DNA of 40,447 nt, from assembly GCA_045578245.1 (NCBI GenBank), contig JAZNJX010000019.1, positions 1 through 40,447 of the forward strand, written 5' to 3'. A model generated the notes under the pieces. The model saw only the letters and a list, made by a program, of their open reading frames with translations. It made no database searches and was not told where the DNA came from. Below are positions 15,517 through 23,964 of the stretch, piece after piece (the stretch's first letter is position 1; each line of letters opens with the position of its first letter). The translations under genes were made by a program, and so were the position numbers. The stretch is from Fimenecus sp045578245 (GTDB lineage Bacteria > Bacillota > Clostridia > Oscillospirales > Acutalibacteraceae).

Positions 15517-16629
15517 TTATTGAGCTGGAGTTTCTGTTGGAATATCAGCGTCATCCTTCATAGCGTCCAACATATAGCTGTAGTTAACATAACCAGCTGT
15601 TCTCCAGATAACTTCAAACACATTACCATTTCTTACATAGAAATTCTTTTGGTTTGTGCCTTCTCTGTAAGTTGTAAATCCGTTCCAGTTACCTTTATCG
15701 TCAGTAACATTCTTAAGACCCTCTTCAATCTTGTCAGCCATTTCTGCATCACGTGCATAGAGAACTGCTTTAACTACGCTTCTCTGTGGATATGTGACAC
15801 CAAACTTGAATCCTGTAAGCCACCAGTGTTCCTGCTCATATCTGATGAAAAGAGGGTTGTTGCTGTTATAATCCGCAACAGTCTGATAATAAGTGAATTC
15901 CATTCTAAGAAGGTTTTCATCAGCAGCACATTCATAGAAATCACCCGGTGCACCTGCGCTCTTTGTATAAACGCCAAGTTCAGCACCTTCAAGAATACCG
16001 TACTGACCCTTCCACCACTGAAGTCTCCAGTCATAATTACCATATGTGAAGTCAACCTTAAGTGTCAAGTACACCATAGCTGTAATTGGAGCTGCACGGT
16101 CATAAATATCGTGGAAGCCGAAATATCTCTGCCATGGATTCAAATGAGTATAGAAAATCTTTTGTTCTTCATCATACTCATAGCCAGCCAATCTAACAAC
16201 TTCACGTCTTTCTTCTTCAGTATCAAAATGCGAATAGAAGTCCTGAAGTGTACCCTCCCAATCAAGTTCCGGAAGGCTTATCATACCTGAAGTGTTGCCA
16301 GGCAATCCGTTGTTATTGTTGCTGTTATTGTTATTGTTATTATTTCCGTTATTGTTATTATTGTTGTTATTGCTGTTATTGTTGTTGCCATTTCCACTAT
16401 TGATTATAGGAGTAGAATTTCCACCATTATTAATAGTTGTATCATTACCGCCATTACCACCATTAATATCTTCTGTTAAATCTTCTGAACCTAAATCATC
16501 AGGACCTGCAATATCTACCTGTCCATCAGCAGGCTCTTCTTCAATAGCAATCTGGCATGAAGCAAAGCTACATACAAGCAAACTGATTGCCATGATTATT
16601 GCTATGATTCTCATAAAACGTGATTTCAT
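15517..16629 (-). CDS. Lipoprotein with Asn-rich linker and DUF4474-like domain
   Basis: 370 residues from the ATG at 16629, which follows TGGAGGAATATATA; a start further upstream at 16716 would bury the signal peptide. Residues 1-25 are a lipoprotein signal with a near-lipobox FASC (Cys25). Residues about 30-55 are acidic, and 56-108 are a low-complexity linker of mostly Asn with Gly and Ser. Residues about 115-355 look like DUF4474, a domain of unknown function: 'AGYEYDEEQKIFYT..NPWQRYFGFHDIYDRAAP' then 'W.LQWWKGQYGILEGAELGVYT' and 'HWWLTGFKFG'. The protein should be fixed to the outer face of the membrane, with the Asn linker holding the domain away. No function is known to me for this domain. 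Single-gene transcript with its own promoter and terminator. Confidence 0.82.
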   Translation of the reverse strand: MKSRFMRIIAIIMAISLLVCSFASCQIAIEEEPADGQVDIAGPDDLGSEDLTEDINGGNGGNDTTINNGGNSTPIINSGNGNNNNSNNNNNNNNGNNNNNNNSNNNNGLPGNTSGMISLPELDWEGTLQDFYSHFDTEEERREVVRLAGYEYDEEQKIFYTHLNPWQRYFGFHDIYDRAAPITAMVYLTLKVDFTYGNYDWRLQWWKGQYGILEGAELGVYTKSAGAPGDFYECAADENLLRMEFTYYQTVADYNSNNPLFIRYEQEHWWLTGFKFGVTYPQRSVVKAVLYARDAEMADKIEEGLKNVTDDKGNWNGFTTYREGTNQKNFYVRNGNVFEVIWRTAGYVNYSYMLDAMKDDADIPTETPAQ

Positions 16630-16671
16630 TATATATTCCTCCATATCGTATTTTCTCCATATACATGTCAT

Positions 16672-16700
16672 ATTATGACACAAAAGCAAGTTATTGTCAA
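16672..16700 (-). promoter_or_regulatory. Promoter of the DUF4474 lipoprotein gene
   Basis: On the minus strand TTGACA and CATAAT with a 17-base spacer ending in TGT, 42 bases before the start codon. It is back to back with the ahcY promoter. Confidence 0.65.
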
Positions 16701-16737
16701 TGATTTCTCGTTGCATATTTTATCCAATTGAATCTTA

Positions 16738-16766
16738 TTGATTTTTGCCATATACTATGGTATTAT
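16738..16766 (+). promoter_or_regulatory. Promoter of the ahcY operon
   Basis: TTGATT and TATTAT with a 17-base spacer ending in TGG (extended -10), 36 bases before the ahcY start. That leaves no room for an S-adenosylhomocysteine riboswitch. Confidence 0.65.
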
Positions 16767-16802
16767 TATTAAATAATATCGTTTAGTATTGGAGTAAACA
16801 AA

Positions 16803-18047
16803 ATGAGTCTTGTACGTAATATAGACCTCTATCCATCAGGTCAACAAAAAATCGAATGGGTAAAGGCACATATGCCTGTTCTTAGAAGTATAGAAAAGGA
16901 TTTCAGCGAAACCAAGCCATTCAAGGGCTTAAAGGTAGCTTTATCAATTCACCTCGAGGCAAAAACGGCTTATCTTTGTACGGTTCTTGCTGCAGGCGGA
17001 GCAGAAATGTATGTAACTGGCTCTAACCCTCTTTCCACACAAGACGATGTTGCTGCTGCTCTTGCATACAATGGACTAAATGTGTTTTCTTGGTATAACG
17101 CAACAGCAGAAGAATACAAAGAACATCTCAAATGTGTAATCCAAGCAGGTCCTGATGTTATTATTGACGATGGTGGCGACCTTGTAAATCTTATTCACAA
17201 CGAGTATCCTGAACTTTTGCCAAATGTTATGGGTGGTTGTGAAGAAACAACTACAGGTATTATCCGTCTTGTTTCAATGCACAATGACGGTGCACTCAAA
17301 TTCCCTATGATTGCAGTTAATAACGCAAAATGCAAATATCTTTTTGACAATCGTTATGGTACTGGGCAATCTGTATGGGATGGAATCAACCGTACAACCA
17401 ACTTAATTGTTGCAGGCAAAAAGGTTGTTGTTGCAGGATATGGTTGGTGTGGTAAAGGTGTTGCTATGCGCGCAAATGCTCTTGGTGCACAGGTTATAGT
17501 TACAGAAATCGACCCTATTAAAGCTATGGAAGCAAGAATGGATGGATTCTCTGTTATGGAAATGACAGAAGCAGCAAAAGAAGGTGACTTCTTCATTACT
17601 GTTACAGGATGCAAGGATGTTATTACTGAAAAAGTCTTCAAGAACATGAAAGACGGTGCAATCTGTTGTAACGCAGGTCATTTCAATGTTGAAATCAACC
17701 TTCCTGACCTTGAAAAAATAGCAGTTGAAATTAAACCACAGCGAAACAACATTATGGGTTATGTTCTTCCTGACGGCAGAACAATCAGCATTATAGCAGA
17801 AGGCAGACTTGTAAACCTTGCTGCTGGGGATGGACATCCTGCAGAAATTATGGACATGAGCTTCTCTATTCAGGCTCTCTGTGCTGAATATATCGTAAAT
17901 AATCACAAAAATCTCACTGCTTCCGTAATCGATGTTCCTGAGGAAATCGATAAAAAGGTTGCTTTAAGAAAACTCAATAGTTGGGGCACATCAATTGATG
18001 TTCTCACTGACGAACAAGAAAAATATATTAACAGTTGGAACGTATAA
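16803..18047 (+). CDS. ahcY: Adenosylhomocysteinase (SAH hydrolase), short form
   Basis: Splits S-adenosylhomocysteine to adenosine and homocysteine, clearing the product of methyltransferases; NAD-dependent, cytoplasmic. 414 residues, the shorter prokaryotic form rather than the roughly 470-residue form with an extra insert. Seen: SIHLEAKTAYL near residue 48, GGAEMYVTGSNPLSTQDDVAAAL, a GGCEETTTGI block, and the Rossmann NAD loop GYGWCGKG at 212-219, then NAGHFNVEI. ATG at 16803 follows TTGGAGTAAACAAA. It heads a plus-strand operon: the next gene starts three bases after its stop, so translation is probably coupled. Confidence 0.96.
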   Translation: MSLVRNIDLYPSGQQKIEWVKAHMPVLRSIEKDFSETKPFKGLKVALSIHLEAKTAYLCTVLAAGGAEMYVTGSNPLSTQDDVAAALAYNGLNVFSWYNATAEEYKEHLKCVIQAGPDVIIDDGGDLVNLIHNEYPELLPNVMGGCEETTTGIIRLVSMHNDGALKFPMIAVNNAKCKYLFDNRYGTGQSVWDGINRTTNLIVAGKKVVVAGYGWCGKGVAMRANALGAQVIVTEIDPIKAMEARMDGFSVMEMTEAAKEGDFFITVTGCKDVITEKVFKNMKDGAICCNAGHFNVEINLPDLEKIAVEIKPQRNNIMGYVLPDGRTISIIAEGRLVNLAAGDGHPAEIMDMSFSIQALCAEYIVNNHKNLTASVIDVPEEIDKKVALRKLNSWGTSIDVLTDEQEKYINSWNV

Positions 18048-18050
18048 ACT

Positions 18051-19004
18051 ATGGCAGATAACAAATTCAGATATTCAAAAGACAATTGTCCCGTCTGCAA
18101 TCAGCTTTTTCAGGCAGATGACGATATAGTTGTGTGTCCTGTCTGTGGCACACCACATCACCGTGAATGTTACAAACAGAATGGTGCTTGTGGCAACGCA
18201 GATAAGCACAGTGAAAATTTTATATGGGAGTCAAAATTCGCAGAAGAAGCTACTCCTGCAGAAAACACAAACCCTGTTGTAAAGTGGAACATTAACGATT
18301 ACAATGGTGAACTTCCGCCACTTCCTTTCAATATGGAAATACCTATGCAAACTCCTCTCAAAATGTTCCCGGCTGAGCTTGAAGAAGGTGTTTCAACAGA
18401 GGATGTAGCCGTTTTTGTTCAACAGGATGCAACAAAATACATCCAGAAATTCTTCTGTATCAAGGGTGGAAAGAACAAGTGGAACTGGGCAGCAATTTTC
18501 TTTGCTCCTTACTGGTTCTTTTACAGGAAGTTGTATAAGCACGGAACAATTGTTATGGCGCTCCTCCTTATGCTCTCATTTCTTTCCTATCTTCCCCCTG
18601 TTGAAAAGTTTCTTACCGAAGCAAGTAATTACTACTCAGAAGTTGCTGCTTTGGGTGAGGAAAGCCTTTCTGAAGAGATAGATGCGCAATCTCTTAATTT
18701 TCTTACTGATAAAGCTCAGAAAATTGTTAACGAAAACAAATTGGGTGTTGGTATTCTTACTGGGCAAAGTCTTGCGTCAATTATACTCGCCGTTTTTATC
18801 GGTCAGAACGCAAACAAATGGTACTATAAACATGTTGTAAAAAGTATCCGTGACATCCGTTCAAAGGTAACGGATACTGACAATATCAAACAACAAATTT
18901 ACAAAGCCGGTGGTTATGCTTTCGGAATAACCTTTTTGGCAATACTTGTTGAAAAAATTATAATTTTTGGGTTTGATTTAATATTGATGGCTATTGGTCT
19001 TTGA
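18051..19004 (+). CDS. Membrane protein with N-terminal prokaryotic RING-type zinc finger and DUF2628-like region
   Basis: 317 residues. The N-terminal 60 carry a treble-clef/RING-like zinc site: C13, C16, C29, C32, H36/H37, C40, C47 and H53, fitting the Prok-RING_1 pattern (CPVC ... CPVCGTPHHREC). A linker with Pro-rich acidic sequence follows (about 60-140). Then there are membrane segments at about 152-185 (FFAPYWFFYRKLY, then a hydrophobic run), 228-250 and 285-310, which resemble DUF2628 proteins. The start lies three bases after the ahcY stop and has no separate promoter. The RING finger is probably structural or protein-binding; in bacteria this does not by itself imply ubiquitin ligase activity. 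Function unknown. Confidence 0.82.
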   Translation: MADNKFRYSKDNCPVCNQLFQADDDIVVCPVCGTPHHRECYKQNGACGNADKHSENFIWESKFAEEATPAENTNPVVKWNINDYNGELPPLPFNMEIPMQTPLKMFPAELEEGVSTEDVAVFVQQDATKYIQKFFCIKGGKNKWNWAAIFFAPYWFFYRKLYKHGTIVMALLLMLSFLSYLPPVEKFLTEASNYYSEVAALGEESLSEEIDAQSLNFLTDKAQKIVNENKLGVGILTGQSLASIILAVFIGQNANKWYYKHVVKSIRDIRSKVTDTDNIKQQIYKAGGYAFGITFLAILVEKIIIFGFDLILMAIGL

Positions 19005-19045
19005 TATTAAATTACAACAAATAAAACTTTTAAGGAGTTCTTAAT

Positions 19046-19921
19046 ATGAAAATTACAAAAGCTATTATTCCTGCCGCAGGTCTTGGCACTAGAGTTCTCC
19101 CAGCATCAAAAGCAGTTCCAAAGGAAATGCTCAATATCGTTGATAAACCTGCTATTCAGTATCTTGTTGAAGAAGCTGCAAAATCAGGTATCACAGATGT
19201 TCTTATTATCACAAACCGTGGCAAAGGTGTTATTGAAGACCATTTCGACCACGCTTATGAGCTTGAAGACAAGCTCAGCAAAAACCCTGATAAAAAAGCT
19301 CTTTACGATTCAGTTCTTGAATGTTCGCAGCTTTGCAATACATACTTCCTTCGCCAGAAAGAAACAGGTGGCTTAGGTCATGCTGTTCTTTGTGCAAAGA
19401 ACTTTATCGGCAACGAGCCATTTGCTATTCTTTATGGTGATGATGTTTTCATTTCCGAAGGCGAACCTGTTACAAAACAGCTTATCGATGCCTATGAAAA
19501 ATACGGCAAAGGTGTTGTTGGTGTTAAAGAAGTTCCTGAAAAGGATGTTTGCAAATACTGCTCTCTTCAGGTTGAAAAAATCGAGGACAAAGCCTTCAAC
19601 TGTACAGATATGATTGAAAAACCAAAGCCAGAAGAAATTATGTCTAACTATTCAATTCTTGGCCGAGTTGTTATGCCACCTGAAATTTTTGAAATTCTTG
19701 AAAACACACCAAAGGGTGCAGGTAATGAACTTCAGCTTACAGATGCCATGAAAACACTTGCACAGACAAAGGGCGTTATTGCTCTTGATTACGAGGGTGT
19801 CCGTTACGACATGGGTAACAAAATGGGTATTATGAAAGCAAACTGCGAAGTTGCTCTTAAACACCCTGAAATCAGCGAAGATTTCAAAGCATATATCAAA
19901 GAACTTGCAAAGAATCTTTAA
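19046..19921 (+). CDS. galU: UTP--glucose-1-phosphate uridylyltransferase
   Basis: Makes UDP-glucose from UTP and glucose 1-phosphate for wall polymers, glycolipids and capsule; cytoplasmic. 291 residues, typical length. The nucleotidyltransferase signature IIPAAGLGTRVLPASKAVPKEML is at the start (positions 7-29), followed by DKPAIQYLVEEA, LYGDDVF for the metal-binding Asp pair, and GAGNELQLTDAM with a basic C-terminal third. ATG at 19046 follows AAGGAGTTCTTAAT. It is the third gene of the ahcY operon. UDP-glucose made here could feed polysaccharide synthesis overseen by the tyrosine autokinase at 22343-23869, although no glycosyltransferase genes are nearby. Confidence 0.95.
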   Translation: MKITKAIIPAAGLGTRVLPASKAVPKEMLNIVDKPAIQYLVEEAAKSGITDVLIITNRGKGVIEDHFDHAYELEDKLSKNPDKKALYDSVLECSQLCNTYFLRQKETGGLGHAVLCAKNFIGNEPFAILYGDDVFISEGEPVTKQLIDAYEKYGKGVVGVKEVPEKDVCKYCSLQVEKIEDKAFNCTDMIEKPKPEEIMSNYSILGRVVMPPEIFEILENTPKGAGNELQLTDAMKTLAQTKGVIALDYEGVRYDMGNKMGIMKANCEVALKHPEISEDFKAYIKELAKNL

Positions 19922-19933
19922 TAGTAAGTTTAT

Positions 19934-20839
19934 ATGGATAAAAAGCAATTAATTCGCATAATCCTGTTAATTGTTGTTGTAGCATTATCCTTCTCGGGAA
20001 TATTTTTATGGAATCAGCTTGAACCTGAACCCGTAGAAGACATAGATATACCCGAAAGTACTTCAGCCGAACAAACCACAGAATCGCCTATATTCCCCTC
20101 AAGGCTTTTAAGGCATGCACCTAACATATACATACAATGGCTTTCTGAGAATAGTGAATTCGACGCTGTTACAATTGATTGGAAGTGCACAGAAGATGCT
20201 TGGGGTACTTATTGGGCTGTTCATCAATGGTCATATGGGTATGCAGGTTTTCAAAACTTTTTAGGCAAGCATGTTCTTTTACTCTCTCTTTGGGACTTGT
20301 CCGATGGCACCCGTCCAACCATTGAATATACTACCGGTGGACATCATGGTGACTTTGGTGGCGAGGGAGAGGGTAAACAGGTCTATACCCTTTTCGATTG
20401 GAAGGTAAATACTTGGTACTCAATGAAAATTGAGAGACTTTTCCAAAACGATAAAACTTACTTCACTCAGTACATAAAAGAAGAAAATGGGGATTGGATA
20501 AAAACAGCATCTATCAGTTATCCAACTGATGTTCAACTTTTTGAAGCGACTAGTTTTTTCCAAGAGGATTTTGCTTTTAATAACCAGCGTCGCAGTTGTG
20601 AGGTAAAGAATGCAGGCGGGCTGATTGCTAATACAGGTACCTGGGATTACTGGAAAAGTGGCGAAATAACCAACTCTTTCTTCCCAACATCCGATGCAAC
20701 CTGGGGAAATGGTGCTATGGAAAATATATCTTTCGATTGTACCTACAAAAACAGGGGCGACTCAATCTGGATACAAGCCGGTGGATATGACGACACACCA
20801 AGCAACATTACATTCCCTACAACAGAAACCTTAACATAA
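19934..20839 (+). CDS. Membrane-anchored extracellular protein with DUF3472-like domain
   Basis: 301 residues. Residues 5-27 are an N-terminal hydrophobic anchor without a lipobox Cys, followed by an acidic Pro/Glu/Ser/Thr linker (about 30-55). The rest is a Trp- and Gly-rich beta-type domain: 'WGTYWAVHQWSYGYAGFQ', 'VLLLSLWDL', 'HHGDFGGEGEGKQ', 'FDWKVNTWYSMKIER', then 'SFFQEDFAFNNQRRS'. That order resembles DUF3472, a domain of unknown function in secreted carbohydrate-associated proteins; I hold this at moderate confidence. It starts 12 bases after galU with only a weak ribosome site, so its level may depend on galU translation. It ends the ahcY operon at a strong terminator. Confidence 0.75.
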   Translation: MDKKQLIRIILLIVVVALSFSGIFLWNQLEPEPVEDIDIPESTSAEQTTESPIFPSRLLRHAPNIYIQWLSENSEFDAVTIDWKCTEDAWGTYWAVHQWSYGYAGFQNFLGKHVLLLSLWDLSDGTRPTIEYTTGGHHGDFGGEGEGKQVYTLFDWKVNTWYSMKIERLFQNDKTYFTQYIKEENGDWIKTASISYPTDVQLFEATSFFQEDFAFNNQRRSCEVKNAGGLIANTGTWDYWKSGEITNSFFPTSDATWGNGAMENISFDCTYKNRGDSIWIQAGGYDDTPSNITFPTTETLT

Positions 20840-20842
20840 GAA

Positions 20843-20876
20843 AAAGGTAGATACTTCGGTATCTACCTTTTATTAT
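20843..20876. terminator. Bidirectional terminator with UUCG loop
   Basis: A perfect 12-bp stem, AAAGGTAGATAC / GTATCTACCTTT, closed by a TTCG tetraloop. T-rich sequence follows on the plus strand and A-rich sequence precedes it, so it should end both the ahcY operon and the convergent MATE gene. Confidence 0.9.
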
Positions 20877-20878
20877 TA

Positions 20879-22261
20879 TCATATTATAATATCTTTCATT
20901 TTCTCTTTTGCACGTTTCATTGTTTTACTCAGGAATATTGCACTCAGAACAAGTGAAACACACTCTGCAATAGGGAAACAGAACCAAACAAGTTCAAGTC
21001 TGCCACTCTGTGCCAATAACCACGCTGATGGCAAAAGAACAACCAACTGACGACAAACCGAAACTATCAGGCTGTAAACAGGTTTTCCGATTGCTTGACA
21101 AACAGAACCTGCAATTATACAGAATCCCGCAAAAACATAATGCGTACCGATTATTCTCAACGCCGGAACACCTATTTCCAGCATCTCTTCTGATGCATTG
21201 AAGAATGAAAGTAGGACATGAGGAATAAGTTCAAACGCCAACAATCCCATAAACATTATAGCTACTGCAGTTAATATTGTGATTTTAATTGTCTTTTTCA
21301 CACGGTCATATCTTTTCGCACCATAATTATATGCAATTATTGGCACCATACCATTATTCAAGCCGAAAATAGGCATAAACACGAAACTCTGCAGCTTGAA
21401 GTAACTACCAAAAACTGCGGTTGCTGTTGTTGTAAAGGAAATCAATATTTTATTCATAGTGAAAGTCATAATTGAACCAATTGACTGCATTACAATTGAT
21501 GGCAAACCTATTTTATAAATGTCTTTAACAATCGCAGAATCCCAACGAATCAATTTAAGACTGATGTGAATATCCTTATTGAATTTTATGTTGAAGATTA
21601 CCGCAAGAATTGCCGCAACAATCTGTCCTGATACAGTAGCTATTGCTGCACCAAGGACTTCAAGACGGGGCATACCACAAAGTCCGAATATCAATATTGG
21701 GTCAAGAATTATGTTAATCAGTGCACCCACCAACTGTGCAATCATGGAAAGTGTTGTACGACCTGTTGACTGCAACAATTTTTCAAAACAGAACTGACTA
21801 CATATACCAATGGAACAACCAAGGCACACGCTGGTATAGTCAGCGCCATATTTTACTATTTGTTCAACGTCTGTTTGAGCTAAAAAGAAAAACTTTGACA
21901 TGAAAATTCCAATAGCCGAAAAAACCACCGAACTACAGAGAAAGAGGAAGATGCCTGTATTTGCAATTTTGTTTGCTCGGTCAAACTGTTTTGCTCCCAA
22001 CGAACGTGATAACAATGCATTCATACCGACTGCTGTTCCCCCGCAAACTGCAATTATCAACTGCTGCAACGGGAAGGCAAGGGAAACAGCATTCAAAGCA
22101 TCTTCTCCTAAACGGGACACAAAAACACTGTCAACTATATTATAAAAAGCCTGTACAAGCATTGATATCATCATCGGTGTTGACATGGTTGCCAGAAGCT
22201 TGCCTATGGGCATCGTCCCCATTTTATTTTCTTGTAGTGGATTATATTTTGTCTCTGCCAT
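20879..22261 (-). CDS. MATE family multidrug/metabolite efflux transporter
   Basis: 460 residues from the ATG at 22261, preceded by AAAAGGACATTTAAA; an upstream in-frame ATG at 22282 has no good ribosome site. About twelve hydrophobic segments fill the protein, arranged as two similar halves. The N-terminal motif 'PIGKLLATMSTPMMISMLVQAFYNIVDSVFVSRLGEDALNAVSLAFP' pattern and the mid-protein 'FGLNNGMVPIIAYNYGAKRYDRVKK' pattern are typical of MatE proteins. Such proteins export drugs, dyes or metabolites against Na+ or H+ entry. The substrate is unknown. It lies downstream of the tyrosine kinase gene on the same strand but is separated by 81 bases holding two inverted repeats. Confidence 0.93.
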   Translation of the reverse strand: MAETKYNPLQENKMGTMPIGKLLATMSTPMMISMLVQAFYNIVDSVFVSRLGEDALNAVSLAFPLQQLIIAVCGGTAVGMNALLSRSLGAKQFDRANKIANTGIFLFLCSSVVFSAIGIFMSKFFFLAQTDVEQIVKYGADYTSVCLGCSIGICSQFCFEKLLQSTGRTTLSMIAQLVGALINIILDPILIFGLCGMPRLEVLGAAIATVSGQIVAAILAVIFNIKFNKDIHISLKLIRWDSAIVKDIYKIGLPSIVMQSIGSIMTFTMNKILISFTTTATAVFGSYFKLQSFVFMPIFGLNNGMVPIIAYNYGAKRYDRVKKTIKITILTAVAIMFMGLLAFELIPHVLLSFFNASEEMLEIGVPALRIIGTHYVFAGFCIIAGSVCQAIGKPVYSLIVSVCRQLVVLLPSAWLLAQSGRLELVWFCFPIAECVSLVLSAIFLSKTMKRAKEKMKDIII

Positions 22262-22278
22262 TTTAAATGTCCTTTTTT

Positions 22279-22317
22279 GCATAAATTATGCCCACAGACA
22301 GAGGTTTAATCTGTCTG
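22279..22317. repeat. Two inverted repeats between the kinase and MATE genes
   Basis: GCATAA-A-TTATGC (22279-22291) is a near-perfect 13-base palindrome. CAGACAGA / TCTGTCTG (22295-22302 and 22310-22317) is an 8-bp stem with a 7-base loop. Neither is followed by a long U-tract on the minus strand, so termination is uncertain; an operator for MATE control or an attenuator are alternatives. Confidence 0.45.
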
Positions 22318-22342
22318 CGAGCTATATATTAGTTAAATATAA

Positions 22343-23869
22343 TTATTTCTTTACTTTTGATTTTTTGCTGTTATGGTCACTGCTTCCGTAACCATAACCA
22401 TAGCCGTAACCATAACCGTAGCCATAACCATAGCCGTAACCGTAACCGTAGCCCTTCTTACCTTTTCTGTTCTTCTTAATGAAGTCAAATACAGAGCCGT
22501 TTTCAGCGTCATTATAAATACAACCAACAACTTCTTTACCAGTACCAGACATATCGTCGATTGTTCTTCTGATTCTACGCATTGATGAGCGGTCTCTGCG
22601 AACAACCATAACGTTAGCATCTGCATACTGTGCAATGATACTTGCGTCAGCAACAAGACCTGCAGGAGGAGTATCAACAATGATATAATCAAATTCGCTT
22701 CTTATCGCATCCATTACATCTGACATTTCATCAGCCGACAAGAGTTCTGCTGACTCACCGATTGCTGTTGATGTAACCAAAAGGAAAAGATTGAACTTCT
22801 CGAAATACTTAATTGAATCGCTTAATGTTCTCTCGCCTCTAACCACACCAGGAAGACCTAAATCATTAGCTGCTGAAATACCCAACTCTTTATAAACTGA
22901 AGGTTTACGAAGGTCAGCATCGATTAAGAGAACTGATTTGCCTGTCTTTGCAAGAGCAAGAGCTGTATTAATAGCAGTAGTTGTTTTACCCTCGTTTTCC
23001 ATAGCACTTGTGAAAACGAAAACTTTATAGTCATGACGTTTAGCGATATTTTCAAGCTTCGTACGAATCAACTTAAAGGATTCAATAAACATAAACCCTG
23101 TCTTCTTATCTGTAATAAGAAGGCTCTTATTTTCAGTTGGTTTCTTAAGGTGAACAACTGAACCAATAATCTTCTGTCCAAGTTTATTTGTGATATCATC
23201 AGGAACCTTAACAGTATCTTTAATGAAGATAATCAAACAAATTGCAAGCATTACGACACCTGCACCTGCAACGAAGCCTAAAAGAGAATACAAAAGTGTA
23301 GTGTTATTTGCGTCTGCTTCTTCAGGTTTTACAGGGTATTCAGAAACCTTTGCGTTTGTGCTTGGCAAGATTTCTTTTGCAAATCCTTCAAAATTATTTA
23401 CATAGCTTGTAGCAACTGCAAATGAGACATTAGGGTCAGAAGATGTAATTGAAACCGCAATGAACGATGTATCTTCAATGTGAGATGATTTAATCATTGC
23501 TCTTATTTCTTTACCTGTAAGGGGCTGACCATTTACAGTATATCCTGAATTCTTTGCAACGATATTCATAAAGTCAGGAGACTTAGTCAATCTCAAATAG
23601 TTTTTTGCAAGCATTGTACTCGCACTGATATCTGATGATGACTGTCCTGGTGATGTAGCATTTTCAGCTTTGTTACTGATGGCAAATTCCATTGTACATG
23701 TATACTTTGGAACATATGTAACTTTAGCTACAACAAAGCCCACACTTGCGCAAATAACTGCGCTGAGCAAAATTGCCCACCATTTTTGAAACAAACGAAC
23801 AGCATACTGTGCTATGATTTGAAAATCTATGCCGTCATTAGCCTGAACATTTTTTGCATTATAATCCAT
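22343..23869 (-). CDS. Polysaccharide co-polymerase/tyrosine autokinase (Wzz-BY-kinase fusion) with Gly-Tyr tail
   Basis: A 508-residue membrane kinase thought to control chain length and export of envelope polysaccharides. Residues about 15-215 are a Wzz-type region: membrane segment 31-50, an extracellular loop, membrane segment 193-216. Residues about 240-470 are the BY-kinase: Walker A MENEGKTTT around 290-298, Walker A' LLIDADLRKP (314-323) and Walker B YIIVDTPP (395-402). Residues 473-494 are eleven Gly-Tyr pairs, the presumed autophosphorylation cluster, then a Lys/Ser-rich end. In most Firmicutes these two parts are separate proteins (CapA/CapB); here they are fused. ATG at 23869 follows ATAGGAGCGATAGT. 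No capsule synthesis or phosphatase gene is adjacent, so its target locus must lie elsewhere. Confidence 0.93.
   Translation of the reverse strand: MDYNAKNVQANDGIDFQIIAQYAVRLFQKWWAILLSAVICASVGFVVAKVTYVPKYTCTMEFAISNKAENATSPGQSSSDISASTMLAKNYLRLTKSPDFMNIVAKNSGYTVNGQPLTGKEIRAMIKSSHIEDTSFIAVSITSSDPNVSFAVATSYVNNFEGFAKEILPSTNAKVSEYPVKPEEADANNTTLLYSLLGFVAGAGVVMLAICLIIFIKDTVKVPDDITNKLGQKIIGSVVHLKKPTENKSLLITDKKTGFMFIESFKLIRTKLENIAKRHDYKVFVFTSAMENEGKTTTAINTALALAKTGKSVLLIDADLRKPSVYKELGISAANDLGLPGVVRGERTLSDSIKYFEKFNLFLLVTSTAIGESAELLSADEMSDVMDAIRSEFDYIIVDTPPAGLVADASIIAQYADANVMVVRRDRSSMRRIRRTIDDMSGTGKEVVGCIYNDAENGSVFDFIKKNRKGKKGYGYGYGYGYGYGYGYGYGYGYGSSDHNSKKSKVKK
22390..22455. repeat. 6-base tandem repeat coding the Gly-Tyr tail
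   Basis: Eleven consecutive GGN-TAY units on the minus strand (GGC/GGT with TAC/TAT). Synonymous bases differ between units, so it is not a perfect microsatellite, although slippage or recombination could still change the copy number in frame. Confidence 0.8.
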
Positions 23870-23906
23870 ACTATCGCTCCTATAACCAAATTTTATAATT
23901 CATTTT

Positions 23907-23935
23907 ATTATATCAAAGTCACTTTTTTATTGCAA
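23907..23935 (-). promoter_or_regulatory. Promoter of the tyrosine autokinase gene
   Basis: On the minus strand TTGCAA and consensus TATAAT with a 17-base spacer ending in TGA, 38 bases before the start codon. The kinase is thus transcribed independently of the exporter operon that ends at 23965, although no clear terminator lies between them. Confidence 0.7.
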
Positions 23936-23964
23936 TGCTTTTTTACAAAAACAGTTACATATTT

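Noticed and set aside
15520..16290. A 256-codon open frame on the plus strand
   Set aside because: It lies fully antisense to the DUF4474 lipoprotein gene, has no ribosome site or known domain, and its composition is that of a complementary shadow.
16767..16802. SAH riboswitch before ahcY
   Set aside because: Only 36 bases separate the -10 from the start codon, too short for a known SAH aptamer.
22390..22455. Short tandem repeat as a CRISPR-like array
   Set aside because: The unit is 6 bases, continuous and in a coding frame; no spacers or cas genes are present.
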